From Lysinibacillus contaminans (GTDB lineage Bacteria; Bacillota; Bacilli; Bacillales_A; Planococcaceae), in assembly GCF_001278945.1 (NCBI RefSeq), contig NZ_LGRV01000002.1, positions 25,130 through 60,836 of the forward strand: a DNA stretch of 35,707 nt. The letters run 5' to 3'. Position 1 is the stretch's first letter; each line of letters begins with the position of its first letter. A program made the translations under genes and the position numbers. Under the pieces are notes generated by a model. That model was not told the origin of the DNA. It ran no database searches and saw only the letters and a list, made by a program, of their open reading frames with translations. Shown piece after piece: positions 17,500 to 28,897 of this stretch.

Positions 17500-17526
17500 A
17501 TTCTACAATTACCGAATATTTACTTT
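17500..17526 (-). promoter_or_regulatory. Sigma-H promoter of spoVG
   Basis: On the minus strand AAAGTAAAT (17518-17526), an 11-bp spacer and GTAGAAT (17500-17506). It fits RNAGGAWWW-N11-12-RNNGAAT with one mismatch (T for the second G). spoVG is a founding sigma-H gene in B. subtilis. The rest of 17456-17820 holds only AT-rich sequence and the ridA terminator. Confidence 0.7.
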
Positions 17527-17770
17527 TTTATAGTCTATCAAATTTTCTAAAAAATTTGAATACTTCATTTTTAATTTACTAGATTATTTTCTCTATTTTA
17601 CGTAAAATTTGACAATTATTTGTCACTTCTTCTTTACCATACGAACAAATGCGCGAAAGTAAACGTTCCACCACTTTCGTACGAGGAATCAAAGCAACCT
17701 AGAGGATGTTACACTTTGACTTAGACTACTACTTTACCTAAAGAAAAAATCAATAGTTTCTTTTACAATA

Positions 17771-17814
17771 AAAAAGACTACTGAAAGAGTATTGAACTCC
17801 TTTAGTAGTCTTTT
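17771..17814 (-). terminator. Rho-independent terminator of purR-ridA
   Basis: AAAAGACTACT/AGTAGTCTTTT stem (17772-17782 with 17804-17814) with partial inner pairing; the minus strand continues in a T-run. It lies seven bases past the ridA stop. Confidence 0.88.
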
Positions 17815-17820
17815 CTTTTA

Positions 17821-18195
17821 CTATTTTACAACCGCTAGTACTTCAATTTCTATTTTCACATCTTTTGGTAGACGTGCTACTTCTACTGCAGATCGAGCAG
17901 GTTTATGCTGACTAAAATGACTAGCATATACTTCATTCATTGCAACAAAATCATTCATATCCTTCATAAATACTGTTGTTTTCACAACATTATCTAATGA
18001 TGAGCCAGCAGCTTCTAACACTGCTTTTAAGTTAGCAAATACTTGGTGAGTTTGTACGACGATATCGCCGTCTACTAATTCGCCTGTTGCTGTTAGTGGA
18101 ATTTGACCTGAACTATAAAACATACCATTCACAATTATACCTTGTGAATAGGGTCCGATTGCTGCTGGGGCATTCGTTGTAGCTACTACATTCAT
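17821..18195 (-). CDS. ridA: RidA/YabJ family enamine/imine deaminase
   Basis: A 124-aa trimeric enzyme that hydrolyses reactive enamine/imine intermediates such as 2-aminoacrylate. Motifs of the YjgF/YER057c/UK114 family are clear: [51 protein letters not shown] and the closing [20 protein letters not shown] with the active-site Arg. The start is three bases after the purR stop, so it is translated from the purR transcript; the same purR-yabJ pair is needed for adenine-mediated repression in B. subtilis. Confidence 0.97.
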   Translation of the reverse strand: MNVVATTNAPAAIGPYSQGIIVNGMFYSSGQIPLTATGELVDGDIVVQTHQVFANLKAVLEAAGSSLDNVVKTTVFMKDMNDFVAMNEVYASHFSQHKPARSAVEVARLPKDVKIEIEVLAVVK

Positions 18196-18198
18196 TTG

Positions 18199-19026
18199 TC
18201 ATTTCTCCCTTTTTGAAAAATAATTGCCTTCACTTAATGCAATAGTACGGTCTTTTTCGTTGACCTCACGAAGCTTTACAAGTGAATAATAATCATCTAC
18301 TAATGTTTCATCTGCATGTTCCGCTTCCACGAGTACTGCAATACCTGCAAGCTCACAATCAAATTCTTCTAGTAGATTTTTCATGCCGTTCATCGTACCG
18401 CCAACTTTCATAAAGTCATCAGTGATTAACACACGTTGTCCACTTTTCATGCTTCTTTTTGATAATACCATTGTCTGAATTCTTCGTGAAGAACCAGATA
18501 CATAATTAATGCTGACTGTAGAGCCTTCTGTTACTTTGCTATCTCTACGCACAACGACAACAGGTACATTTAAATGTCTCGCAATCGCATGTGCAATTGA
18601 GATACCTTTTGTAGCTACTGTCATAATGACATCAATTTGTTGGCCAGCAAATGCAGAAGCAAATACTTTTCCTACACGGTTAATTAAATCTGGATTACCC
18701 AGTAAATCTGTCATAAATAAATAGCCACCAGGTAATAGTCGATCAGAATGTCCTAACTCTGTCATTAAATTCTGAATGACTAATCGAACTTCTTGCTCGG
18801 ACATCTTAGGGATATATTTCACTCCCCCTGCAGCGCCCGGTACTGTCACCAATAACCCGATTCCTTTTTCTTCGAAAGTTTCTTTTACAATCGTTAAATC
18901 TTCACTAATTGAAGACTTTGCAGATTGATATAGTTCTGAAAAATAAGTTAGCGGGATCAGCTGATGTGGATGTTCTAGTAAATAATACGTCATATCCACT
19001 AGGCGTTCACTACGTTTCCATTTCAT
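18199..19026 (-). CDS. purR: Purine operon repressor PurR
   Basis: A PRPP-responsive repressor of 275 aa. The N-terminal winged helix occupies residues 1-72 (KRSERLVDMTYYLLEHPHQL then SAKSSISEDLTIVKETFEEK). A type I phosphoribosyltransferase-like effector domain follows, with the PRPP loop VLITDDFMKVGGTMNGM near residue 198 and the family signatures GAAGGVKYIPK and VSINYVSGSSRRIQTM. PRPP made by Prs, encoded nearby, is the known inducer. AGGAGAGGG precedes the ATG. It is co-transcribed with ridA; ispE lies 56 bases upstream. Confidence 0.97.
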   Translation of the reverse strand: MKWKRSERLVDMTYYLLEHPHQLIPLTYFSELYQSAKSSISEDLTIVKETFEEKGIGLLVTVPGAAGGVKYIPKMSEQEVRLVIQNLMTELGHSDRLLPGGYLFMTDLLGNPDLINRVGKVFASAFAGQQIDVIMTVATKGISIAHAIARHLNVPVVVVRRDSKVTEGSTVSINYVSGSSRRIQTMVLSKRSMKSGQRVLITDDFMKVGGTMNGMKNLLEEFDCELAGIAVLVEAEHADETLVDDYYSLVKLREVNEKDRTIALSEGNYFSKREK

Positions 19027-19082
19027 GCGACCCTCTCCTAAACACGAATATTTATAGGTAAAACTAACACAATTATGCGCCT

Positions 19083-19949
19083 TTAAGCAAGCGGATTACG
19101 TTCTCCTAAAATGCGCACAGCATATACTTCTTCACAAAAACCTCGTAATCCATTATAAATACGACTGACACGAGCTTCGCTATCCACAAGACCAAACACG
19201 GTTGGACCACTTCCACTCATTAGTGTTGCGTCTGCACCAAAGCGTCTCATTTGTTCCTTCAGCATAACAACTTCTGGATGCAAATCAAATGTTACAGTTT
19301 CTAAAACATTTCCTAGTGAAGTACATAATAGCTCATAGTCCTCTGTTTCAATCGCACGAATCATTTGTTTGGTATCTGGATGCTTTAGACCTTCTACCTT
19401 TAAGCCTCCATATACTTCAGCAGTTGAGACGCCAATTTTGGGCTTTGCTAAAACAACCCAACAATTTGGGGGAGCAGGTAATTCTTGAATTTTTTCTCCA
19501 CGTCCGGTTGCAAGTGCCGTTCCACCGTATACACAAAACGAAACATCTGAACCAATCTTGGAACCAAGCTCAGCTAATTCATCCGTTGATAAATTCAAAT
19601 CCCATAGTTCATTCAAACCTTTTAGTGTAGCAGCTGCATCACTACTACCACCTGCAAGTCCAGCTGCAATAGGAATCTCCTTTTCAATCAAGATGGATAC
19701 ACCTTGTCCAATGCCATATGTATCTTTTATAAGACGCGCTGCTTGATAAGCAAAGTTACGATGATCATTTGGCACAAAACGATCCGCTGAGATAATTTTA
19801 ATGTCACCATCTTCTCTTGATTCCAACCCAATTCGATCAGCCAAATCAACAGTCGTCATCACCATCTCTACCTCATGATAATTATCTGGTCTTTTATAAA
19901 GTACATCTAAAGTTAAATTAATTTTCGCAGGCGCCTTTACATAAAGCAT
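19083..19949 (-). CDS. ispE: 4-diphosphocytidyl-2-C-methyl-D-erythritol kinase
   Basis: Fourth step of the MEP isoprenoid pathway: ATP-dependent phosphorylation of CDP-methylerythritol. The 288-aa protein has the GHMP-kinase layout: [20 protein letters not shown] at the N-terminus, the phosphate loop [18 protein letters not shown] near residue 94, and the C-terminal GHMP motif [13 protein letters not shown] near 240. AAAGGAGG precedes the ATG. The sspF terminator lies upstream, so it probably has its own promoter; I could not pick one with confidence. Confidence 0.97.
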   Translation of the reverse strand: MLYVKAPAKINLTLDVLYKRPDNYHEVEMVMTTVDLADRIGLESREDGDIKIISADRFVPNDHRNFAYQAARLIKDTYGIGQGVSILIEKEIPIAAGLAGGSSDAAATLKGLNELWDLNLSTDELAELGSKIGSDVSFCVYGGTALATGRGEKIQELPAPPNCWVVLAKPKIGVSTAEVYGGLKVEGLKHPDTKQMIRAIETEDYELLCTSLGNVLETVTFDLHPEVVMLKEQMRRFGADATLMSGSGPTVFGLVDSEARVSRIYNGLRGFCEEVYAVRILGERNPLA

Positions 19950-20042
19950 CTTACTTCCTCCTTTTACCTACACGCATAAACAGCCGTACATTTTGCGCAT
20001 CATCATTCAGTTTATTTTACCATAATGATAAAGCTACCACCG

Positions 20043-20080
20043 AAAAAAAGAACCGTTTACCTATTTCGGTAAGACGGCTC
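20043..20080 (-). terminator. Rho-independent terminator of sspF
   Basis: A roughly 13-bp imperfect stem (20050-20061 with 20068-20080; one mismatch, one G-T pair) runs on the minus strand into TTTTTTTCG. Confidence 0.85.
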
Positions 20081-20147
20081 CTTTCCAATGTCGGTTGTTT
20101 GTTGTGTACACTAAAAGTTAAAAGCCTTCTTTCTCAAAAAGAGTGGA

Positions 20148-20333
20148 CTATTCATTACGCTTTGCAAGTTCACCATTCGCTTGCTCAGCCATCTGTATGG
20201 CACGTTTCACCATATTACCGGCATCTCTAGCTTTAATGCCGCCCCAGCCTTCTCTTTCCACAACATCATAAAATCCAAGTTCTTTTGCTATCTCTTCTTT
20301 TAAACGAGGTGACATGATACTTTTTTTAGCCAT
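20148..20333 (-). CDS. sspF: SspF-like alpha/beta-type small acid-soluble spore protein
   Basis: A 61-aa DNA-binding spore protein that coats and protects forespore DNA. It carries the SspF-branch signature: [28 protein letters not shown] and the terminal AEQ helix. KEEIAKELG resembles the EIA-x-E site cut by the germination protease GPR in this family. The frame can be read back to 20390, but AAAGGAGGAG just before MAKKSIMSP and the family length set the start at 20333. A sigma-G promoter at 20364-20393 fits forespore-specific expression. It lies between veg and ispE as in B. subtilis. Confidence 0.96.
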   Translation of the reverse strand: MAKKSIMSPRLKEEIAKELGFYDVVEREGWGGIKARDAGNMVKRAIQMAEQANGELAKRNE

Positions 20334-20363
20334 GTTAACTCCTCCTTTAACAACCGACGAAAT

Positions 20364-20393
20364 TAGTATGTCCGGCAAAATTAAAAACACTCA
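20364..20393 (-). promoter_or_regulatory. Sigma-G promoter of sspF
   Basis: On the minus strand TGAGTG (20388-20393), a 17-bp spacer and CATACTA (20364-20370). The -10 is perfect for sigma-G; the -35 matches four of five fixed positions. The -35 lies inside the 3' arm of the veg terminator hairpin. Confidence 0.75.
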
Positions 20394-20419
20394 TGTATTT
20401 TTTCCCATACATGAGTGTT
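20380..20419 (-). terminator. Rho-independent terminator of veg
   Basis: A perfect 13-bp stem AACACTCATGTAT/ATACATGAGTGTT (20386-20398 with 20407-20419) with an 8-nt loop, followed on the minus strand by TTTAATTTTG. Confidence 0.92.
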
Positions 20420-20446
20420 GCACCATATAAAAATAAGTACTAGAAA

Positions 20447-20707
20447 CTATTTTGCGATAGCAGCTTGCACTTCATCTAAAAAAGTAATCTCTACTGCTTC
20501 AGTTAAAATATCTGTGTAGCTGTATGATACCCGCTTGCACGTATCATCTTCCTGATCGAGCTCAACAACGAATATCGCACGATATGTTTCACGCAATGTC
20601 CCTGCACACTCAATCGTTTTCTTTCGACCACCGTTTGCTTTTAACTGCAAACGTTTGCCCAAATGACAATCCAACGACTTTTTAATGTCCGCTAACGTTT
20701 TTGGCAT
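20447..20707 (-). CDS. veg: Veg protein
   Basis: An 86-aa small protein of the Veg/DUF1021 family. In B. subtilis it is abundantly expressed and stimulates biofilm matrix genes by opposing SinR. Family features are the N-terminus [20 protein letters not shown], the basic [12 protein letters not shown] and the central strand pair with [20 protein letters not shown]. The fold resembles an SH3-like barrel (known for the family). GAGGTG lies 11 bases before the ATG. Two strong tandem sigma-A promoters precede it and a strong terminator follows, so it is a single-gene transcript. Confidence 0.97.
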   Translation of the reverse strand: MPKTLADIKKSLDCHLGKRLQLKANGGRKKTIECAGTLRETYRAIFVVELDQEDDTCKRVSYSYTDILTEAVEITFLDEVQAAIAK

Positions 20708-20732
20708 TTTCGCTTACACCTCACTATATATC

Positions 20733-20761
20733 AGTATAAACTACACGACCAAAAAAGTCAA
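20733..20761 (-). promoter_or_regulatory. Proximal sigma-A promoter of veg
   Basis: On the minus strand TTGACT (20756-20761), a 17-bp spacer and TATACT (20733-20738), each one base off consensus. An additional AT-rich element with an upstream promoter lies above it. Confidence 0.85.
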
Positions 20762-20772
20762 CAAAATATAAT

Positions 20773-20802
20773 ATTTTATCAGCCAACAATAAATATTGTC
20801 AA
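20773..20802 (-). promoter_or_regulatory. Distal sigma-A promoter of veg
   Basis: On the minus strand a perfect TTGACA (20797-20802), an 18-bp spacer and TAAAAT (20773-20778). The B. subtilis veg region also has two promoters. Confidence 0.7.
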
Positions 20803-20848
20803 CTTATTTCGCATAAAAAATATTTTTTTTTTTAAAGTTACGTAATTG

Positions 20849-22289
<1,441 letters not shown>

Positions 22290-22394
22290 AGAGGCTCCTC
22301 TTTTCTTCCCTATCTTCTGACCATTTTACAACTGTCATTTATGATTATACAGAAATACTAAGCGGCTTGCATTTTTGACTTTGGTTATTTAACA

Positions 22395-22429
22395 AGAAAA
22401 AGCTTTCCCGCAAGTCAATACGGGAAAGC
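22395..22429 (-). terminator. Rho-independent terminator of the yabE-like gene
   Basis: GCTTTCCCG/CGGGAAAGC stem (22402-22410 with 22421-22429), 10-nt loop, followed on the minus strand by TTTTTCTTG. It separates this gene from rnmV-ksgA. Confidence 0.9.
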
Positions 22430-22500
22430 AAAGAATTGTTTAGTCACACTTCAATATTAATAAACATACAACAAACGCATGTTTATATTTAACATTAATT

Positions 22501-23709
22501 TCAATTTAATACTTTAATGCGCACTTTTTTTCTACCCCAATTACGTGCTTGGGCATCTGATTGTACAAGTATATCAATTTTATTACCTTTTATTGCGCCG
22601 CCAGTATCTCCAGCAATTGCTGTGCCATAACCTTCGACCCACACTTTTGAGCCTAGCTTAATAACAGATGGATCAACAGCAATAACTTTTAGCCCCGAAT
22701 TTGCACGCAAATCGATACCAGTAGCTGAAGTTCCCGAACAACCATCACAATATGGTGTGTAGGCTGTCGCAGTTACATAAAACTCCTTACCACTAGTCGG
22801 CTCTGAACCACGTGATACAGTCGGTGCACTCGCAACGACAGATTTTGTGCCAACTGCAACAACTTGCTTCGTAGGCTCTTTAATCACTTTTTCAGATTGT
22901 AGATTTTTCGCCACAATCTCACCGTTTTCTTTTACGACTTCATACGTACGAGAAATAGCACCCTTGCTGCCCGCTGTTATAACTTTTTCTTTTCCTTTTA
23001 GCAAAGAAGAATCTTGTTTCTTTTCAATTGCGAAATCTAACGATTCTTCCACTACATCGATAACCTTTTCTACGCGAACGACTGCGATTTTACTCTCTGG
23101 AGTGATAACTTCCTCCAGGTTATTCTCGACACGATCAAATTCATTTAATTGAATTCCCTGTTGTTTTAAAAAGTTAGCGACCGTAGTCGAAGTGGACCAA
23201 ACTTGTCTCTTTTCTTTACCATCGACAAGCGTTACCTGAAACGCTTTTTGAATATCGATTTTGTTATCGGCTCCTATTTTTGCATCTAAGCTTTGCACTA
23301 CTTTATCATGCTCAGATACTTCAATATTGGCCTCTTTCAAAATGTCCTTCACTAGATTTTCAGTTGTCCATACTTTTGACTGATTTTCGTCAACTGAAAT
23401 GGTTACTTCTTTTGCCTGTTCCCATGTAATTGCTGTTCCATTAGCAATTTTGGTACTCAGAGAGGGTGTTAATACGTCATGCTCTGCTACGTCTATATTA
23501 TGATCTATTAGAAGTTCTTCTACAGTTTTGGCATGTGTTGATATTTCTGTTACTTCACCGTTCGCCTCAAGCGTGACGGTCTTTTTGGTTCCTTCAAAAA
23601 GAACGAATGAAATTACTGAAACAAACAGGACAAGTGAAATAATTCTTATCACCGTTTGCTTACTCCTCAATGATTCTAAGAACAAGTTTTTCATGGAATT
23701 ATTTGACAT
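22501..23709 (-). CDS. yabE: YabE/RpfB-like cell-wall protein (DUF348-G5-3D)
   Basis: An exported, membrane-anchored wall-remodelling protein of 402 aa. A signal anchor lies at about residues 19-39 (TVIRIISLVLFVSVISFVLF). Three DUF348 repeats follow (starting near 44, 100 and 157, e.g. VTLEANGEVTEISTHAKTVE), then a G5 domain (about 215-292). The C-terminal 3D domain (about 308-402) has YVTATAYTPYCDGCSGTSAT, GIDLRA, AVDPSVIKLGS and AGDTGGAIKGNKIDI, with the family's three conserved Asp residues. RpfB/YabE proteins are linked to muralytic activity and resuscitation. A consensus sigma-A promoter at 23739 drives it, with a leader only about 20 bases long. Confidence 0.95.
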   Translation of the reverse strand: MSNNSMKNLFLESLRSKQTVIRIISLVLFVSVISFVLFEGTKKTVTLEANGEVTEISTHAKTVEELLIDHNIDVAEHDVLTPSLSTKIANGTAITWEQAKEVTISVDENQSKVWTTENLVKDILKEANIEVSEHDKVVQSLDAKIGADNKIDIQKAFQVTLVDGKEKRQVWSTSTTVANFLKQQGIQLNEFDRVENNLEEVITPESKIAVVRVEKVIDVVEESLDFAIEKKQDSSLLKGKEKVITAGSKGAISRTYEVVKENGEIVAKNLQSEKVIKEPTKQVVAVGTKSVVASAPTVSRGSEPTSGKEFYVTATAYTPYCDGCSGTSATGIDLRANSGLKVIAVDPSVIKLGSKVWVEGYGTAIAGDTGGAIKGNKIDILVQSDAQARNWGRKKVRIKVLN

Positions 23710-23738
23710 GAAAAAACGCCTCCTTAATACAAGGTTGG

Positions 23739-23767
23739 ATTATACGGACTAGTTTTGGCACTGTCAA
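23739..23767 (-). promoter_or_regulatory. Full-consensus sigma-A promoter of the yabE-like gene
   Basis: On the minus strand TTGACA (23762-23767), 17-bp spacer, TATAAT (23739-23744): all twelve positions and the spacing are consensus. Confidence 0.9.
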
Positions 23768-23844
23768 CCGGAATGTATCCTTTGGAAAATTAACTGAGCT
23801 TTTTTAAGTTCCCCTAAACCCAGTATTAGAGGCATCTTAACTAG

Positions 23845-24615
23845 CTAAAAGTCAATCCCAAAAAAAGTTTTTGCATTGGTTGTTGTTGCGTGTGCAACTT
23901 CCTCAGTTGAAAGTCCTTTTAGACGTGCAATTTCTTCTGCCACTAATGGCACTAATCCTGGTTCATTCCGCTTTCCTCGATGTGGATGTGGCGCTAGGTA
24001 TGGGGCATCTGTTTCAATCATCAGGTGCTCTAAAGGAATCTGCTTGGCAACCTCTTTCGGCATACGTGCATTTTTAAATGTCACGGGGCCACCTAAACTA
24101 ATCATGAAATTCATCTCAATACATTCACGTGCTGTCTCAACACTGCCACTATAGCAATGCATCACACCACCTACTGTCGCCGCATTTTCTTCACGTAAAA
24201 TTCGCACGACATCAGCTGTTGCATCTCGATTATGAATAATTATTGGCAAGTTCACCTTTTGCGCTAAATGAATTTGTTTGCGAAATAGCTCCTGCTGAAC
24301 ATCTTTTGGCGACTTATCCCAATAATAATCGAGTCCAGTTTCTCCGATCCCTACTATTTTCGGATGTACTGTTAATCCCTCTATCCACTTCAAATCTTCT
24401 TCCGTACAATCAATTGCATCTACTGGATGCCAGCCGATAACACCATAAATAAAGTCATATTCCTCGATTAACTCCATTGTTCTCACAATTGTTTTACGGT
24501 CAAATCCTACAACTACCATTGTTTCTACTTTTGCTTGAAGTGCTCTATCAATAACTTCTTGTAGATCCTCTTCATACTGGTCTGCATTTAAATGTACGTG
24601 TGTATCTATGAACAT
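23845..24615 (-). CDS. yabD: TatD-family metal-dependent DNase (YabD)
   Basis: A 256-aa TIM-barrel metallohydrolase of the TatD family, with 3'-5' exonuclease activity in characterised members. Metal ligands are visible: THVH at residues 5-8, E in GIGETGLDYYW near 90, H in PIIIHNRDA near 127, H in MHCYSG near 152, and D in ETDAPYLAP near 202. Two ATGs lie close together; the one at 24615 has AGGGGA at 6-nt spacing, whereas the one at 24621 would have almost none, so 24615 is preferred. It lies between metS and the yabE-like gene as in Bacillus. Confidence 0.96.
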   Translation of the reverse strand: MFIDTHVHLNADQYEEDLQEVIDRALQAKVETMVVVGFDRKTIVRTMELIEEYDFIYGVIGWHPVDAIDCTEEDLKWIEGLTVHPKIVGIGETGLDYYWDKSPKDVQQELFRKQIHLAQKVNLPIIIHNRDATADVVRILREENAATVGGVMHCYSGSVETARECIEMNFMISLGGPVTFKNARMPKEVAKQIPLEHLMIETDAPYLAPHPHRGKRNEPGLVPLVAEEIARLKGLSTEEVAHATTTNAKTFFGIDF

Positions 24616-24817
24616 AGTCATTCCCCTATCGTCGATTGTATTAGAAATTATTATTACATATCTTTCGTAAATGTTACATTTTCATTACAAAAAAATTCCC
24701 ATCGTGAGAATAAGCTCAGTTAAAATGAACTTTTCAGGTACAATATACCTAAAAAACCCTTAAAAATTTGCCACATTAATTATATTGATATAATTTTGTA
24801 TTCATTTTCAATAGAAG

Positions 24818-24853
24818 TTGAAAAGCCTGCTGAACTTTTTATGTTCAACAGGC
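24818..24853 (-). terminator. Rho-independent terminator of metS
   Basis: An 11-bp stem GCCTGTTGAAC/GTTCAGCAGGC (24825-24835 with 24843-24853, one G-T pair) with a 7-nt loop, ending in TTTT on the minus strand. Confidence 0.88.
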
Positions 24854-24869
24854 CTCTCTCTATTTTTTC

Positions 24870-26879
<2,010 letters not shown>

Positions 26880-26881
26880 CT

Positions 26882-26910
26882 ATTCTATAGAAGTACGAAA
26901 TTCGTTTCAA
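26882..26910 (-). promoter_or_regulatory. Sigma-A promoter of metS
   Basis: On the minus strand TTGAAA (26905-26910), 17-bp spacer and TAGAAT (26882-26887). The leader would be about 30 bases, too short for a T-box or SAM riboswitch. Confidence 0.7.
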
Positions 26911-27019
26911 TGAAAGTTTCTTAAATGCGAAAATTGTCGAATTATACACAACCCATATAATTACTTTTAACTATACCTTAAGGACTGTATATTAATTTTC
27001 ATAGTAAAAAACTTATAAA

Positions 27020-27049
27020 ATATGAGAAAAAACTGTATTTTTCTCATAT
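27020..27049. repeat. Inverted repeat between the divergent metS and abrB genes
   Basis: A perfect 12-bp inverted repeat (27020-27031 with 27038-27049, ATATGAGAAAAA and complement) around a 6-nt centre. It lies upstream of both promoters, so it is unlikely to be a terminator for either gene. It could be an operator or a hairpin. Apart from this, the promoters and the Spo0A boxes, 26847-27186 holds nothing I can identify. Confidence 0.6.
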
Positions 27050-27086
27050 AATTTTGTATAATTAATTTTAGTGAAGTACTAATTAA

Positions 27087-27115
27087 TTGACGTATATGGC
27101 ATTACTTGGTATGAT
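27087..27115 (+). promoter_or_regulatory. Sigma-A promoter of abrB
   Basis: TTGACG (27087-27092), 17-bp spacer, TATGAT (27110-27115); predicted start near 27122. Confidence 0.75.
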
Positions 27116-27136
27116 AACTATCAGACAAAGAATTTA

Positions 27137-27153
27137 TGTCGAAATTTGACGAA
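27137..27153 (+). promoter_or_regulatory. Tandem Spo0A boxes repressing abrB
   Basis: TGTCGAA (27137-27143) and TGACGAA (27147-27153) repeat in the same orientation exactly 10 bp apart, about 15-30 bases after the predicted start of transcription. B. subtilis abrB has the same pair of 0A boxes in the same place, where phosphorylated Spo0A represses abrB at the onset of sporulation (established). Confidence 0.85.
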
Positions 27154-27186
27154 TTATTAATATAACAATTTAGGAGGAACTATATC

Positions 27187-27465
27187 ATGAAATCAACAGG
27201 TATCGTTCGTAAAGTCGATGAATTAGGTCGTGTAGTAATTCCAATCGAACTTCGCCGTACACTAGGCATAGCTGAAAAAGACGCATTAGAAATTTATGTG
27301 GATGACGATAAAATCATCTTAAAAAAATATATGCCTAATATGACATGTGCAGTTACAGGAGAAGTTTCAGATGATAACTTCCGTCTTGTTGGAGGAAAAT
27401 TAATTTTAAGTCCAGAAGGCGCAGAAATGTTAATGAATGAAATTGAAACGAACTTAAAAAAATAA
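27187..27465 (+). CDS. abrB: Transition-state regulator AbrB
   Basis: A 92-aa DNA-binding repressor of stationary-phase and sporulation genes during exponential growth. The N-terminal swapped-hairpin domain (residues 1-50) reads MKSTGIVRKVDELGRVVIPI, ELRRTLGIAEKDALEIYVDD and IILKKYMPN. The C-terminal multimerisation half contains ACVTGEVSD-like CAVTGEVSDDN and LSPEGAEMLMNEIE. Length is close to the 94-96 aa usual in Bacillus. AGGAGGAAC lies nine bases before the ATG. It is the only large plus-strand gene here, divergent from metS, with its own promoter, Spo0A boxes and terminator. Confidence 0.98.
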   Translation: MKSTGIVRKVDELGRVVIPIELRRTLGIAEKDALEIYVDDDKIILKKYMPNMTCAVTGEVSDDNFRLVGGKLILSPEGAEMLMNEIETNLKK

Positions 27466-27475
27466 TCACATTTTT

Positions 27476-27512
27476 ACACCTGAATCGAGAACAGCGATTT
27501 CAGGTGTTTTTT
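27476..27512 (+). terminator. Rho-independent terminator of abrB
   Basis: ACACCTGAA/TTCAGGTGT stem (27476-27484 with 27499-27507), extended by TCG/CGA past a bulge, then TTTTTT. Between it and the rsmI terminator, 27513-27679 shows no gene. Confidence 0.9.
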
Positions 27513-27679
27513 CGTATTAATCTAAAATGTCCTTTAATAAGAGATTTTATACTTTAAATTAAATATTTTCTTTTTAAAATTCCCCTAACTATTAAATAGG
27601 TCAGACTTCATTTATTTAACATTACTCTTTTTTACAATTATAATCAATTTAAACATTCCATTAAATTACCTTTTCCAAC

Positions 27680-27714
27680 AAAAAAATCACCTTCTCTTCT
27701 AGATTAGGTGATTT
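27680..27714 (-). terminator. Rho-independent terminator of the yabB-yazA-rsmI operon
   Basis: AAATCACCT/AGGTGATTT stem (27684-27692 with 27706-27714), 13-nt loop, followed on the minus strand by a run of T residues. Confidence 0.88.
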
Positions 27715-27761
27715 CTTATATTGTATAAATGTATTTTTCAAAGAATTACGCTATTCTGTTC

Positions 27762-28637
27762 TTACTCGCTATGATACTCGTTGTAAACATCACGCTTTGC
27801 GACTTGGCGCAATTTTGCTACTTCTTTTATAGCTTCTTTAGAAGTCATAGTTGTATTTGCGATAACATAATCGACATGCTCCACTACAGACATAGCTGCC
27901 CAGTAGGTTTCCTCTTCTTCTTCCTCAACGACATTCAAATTTCCTTCTAGTACGATACAAAACTCTCCACGAATTTCTTCAGTTTGTGACCATTCGACCG
28001 CTTCCGTTAGCGTGCCACGCAAAAATTCCTCGAATTTTTTTGTAAGCTCCCGTGCCAAAACGATACGGCGATCACCCAATACTAATTCCATATCCTTTAA
28101 CGTCTCTTTTAATCGATGCGGTGCCTCGTAAAACAAAATCGTCTCTTCTCGTTTCTTTAGTAACTCCAATTGCTGACGGCGTTCTTTTTTATTGCGTGTT
28201 AAAAAACCATAAAAGAAAAATGGCTGCGGTGTTAATCCAGAAGCTATTAACGCTGAAAGGGCGGCATTCGCACCTGGCACAGGTACAACCGCAAAGTTTT
28301 CTTCAATTGCTTTTACAACAATATCTGCACCTGGATCTGAAATACAAGGTAACCCCGCATCACTCACTAATGCTACAGTCTTCCCCTCACGTAAATAGCC
28401 AAGAAGTTTCTCACCACCATACTCTAAATTATGCTCATGGTAGCTCACTAATGGTGTATCAATTTCGAAATAATTGCATAGTTTTTTTGTATTGCGTGTA
28501 TCTTCTGCCGCAATGACGTCCGCTTCTTTTAAAATACGTAGTGCACGCACACTCATATCTTCTAGATTGCCAATAGGCGTTGCTACTAAATATAAACAAC
28601 TCCCGTGTTCGTGCATCGTACTTTTTTGTGATTTCAC
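27762..28637 (-). CDS. rsmI: 16S rRNA (cytidine-1402-2'-O)-methyltransferase RsmI
   Basis: Methylates the 2'-OH of C1402 in the decoding centre of 16S rRNA; 291 aa. The tetrapyrrole-methylase fold is shown by [67 protein letters not shown] and [14 protein letters not shown], with [10 protein letters not shown] near residue 170. The start overlaps the yazA stop by four bases (ATGA), so yabB, yazA and rsmI are translated from one message. The yabB-yazA-rsmI order is conserved in Bacillus, where the gene was yabC or neighbouring. Confidence 0.97.
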   Translation of the reverse strand: MKSQKSTMHEHGSCLYLVATPIGNLEDMSVRALRILKEADVIAAEDTRNTKKLCNYFEIDTPLVSYHEHNLEYGGEKLLGYLREGKTVALVSDAGLPCISDPGADIVVKAIEENFAVVPVPGANAALSALIASGLTPQPFFFYGFLTRNKKERRQQLELLKKREETILFYEAPHRLKETLKDMELVLGDRRIVLARELTKKFEEFLRGTLTEAVEWSQTEEIRGEFCIVLEGNLNVVEEEEEETYWAAMSVVEHVDYVIANTTMTSKEAIKEVAKLRQVAKRDVYNEYHSE

Positions 28638-28897
28638 GACCGATCTCTCCCTATATACTTCGATTTTTGTCCTCTGTTTAATTGTTTAAACGCGTACTCT
28701 GCGCGCATTGCTTCTTGTTTTGTCTCAAATGTTTCAGCGTAAATACATTTTACAGGGCCTCTTGCTCTTGTATATTTTGCCCCCTTACCTGCATTATGCG
28801 TTGCCACGCGCTTGTCTAAATCATTTGTATAGCCAGCATAATACGAATGATCAGCACATTCCAACACATAAAAGAAATGATTACTGTTCTTTTCCAT
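28634..28897 (-). CDS. yazA: GIY-YIG domain protein YazA
   Basis: An 87-aa single-domain GIY-YIG protein of the UPF0213 group. The nuclease signature is [20 protein letters not shown], where YVL and YAG replace GIY and YIG; further conserved residues are the Arg in [20 protein letters not shown] and the metal-binding Glu in [12 protein letters not shown]. Its role is not established; some relatives cut DNA or RNA. It overlaps the end of yabB by 17 bases and rsmI by four, so it is tightly embedded in an RNA/DNA-modification operon. Confidence 0.94.
   Translation of the reverse strand: MEKNSNHFFYVLECADHSYYAGYTNDLDKRVATHNAGKGAKYTRARGPVKCIYAETFETKQEAMRAEYAFKQLNRGQKSKYIGRDRS

Noticed and set aside
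19040..19054. PurBox-like sequence (CGAATATT) just upstream of purR
   Set aside because: Only a single degenerate match; PurR normally needs two boxes at a fixed spacing, and no second one is seen nearby.
24700..24760. Short stem AGGTA-CAATA-TACCT downstream of tatD's leader region as a terminator
   Set aside because: The stem is only five base pairs and no T-run follows on the minus strand.
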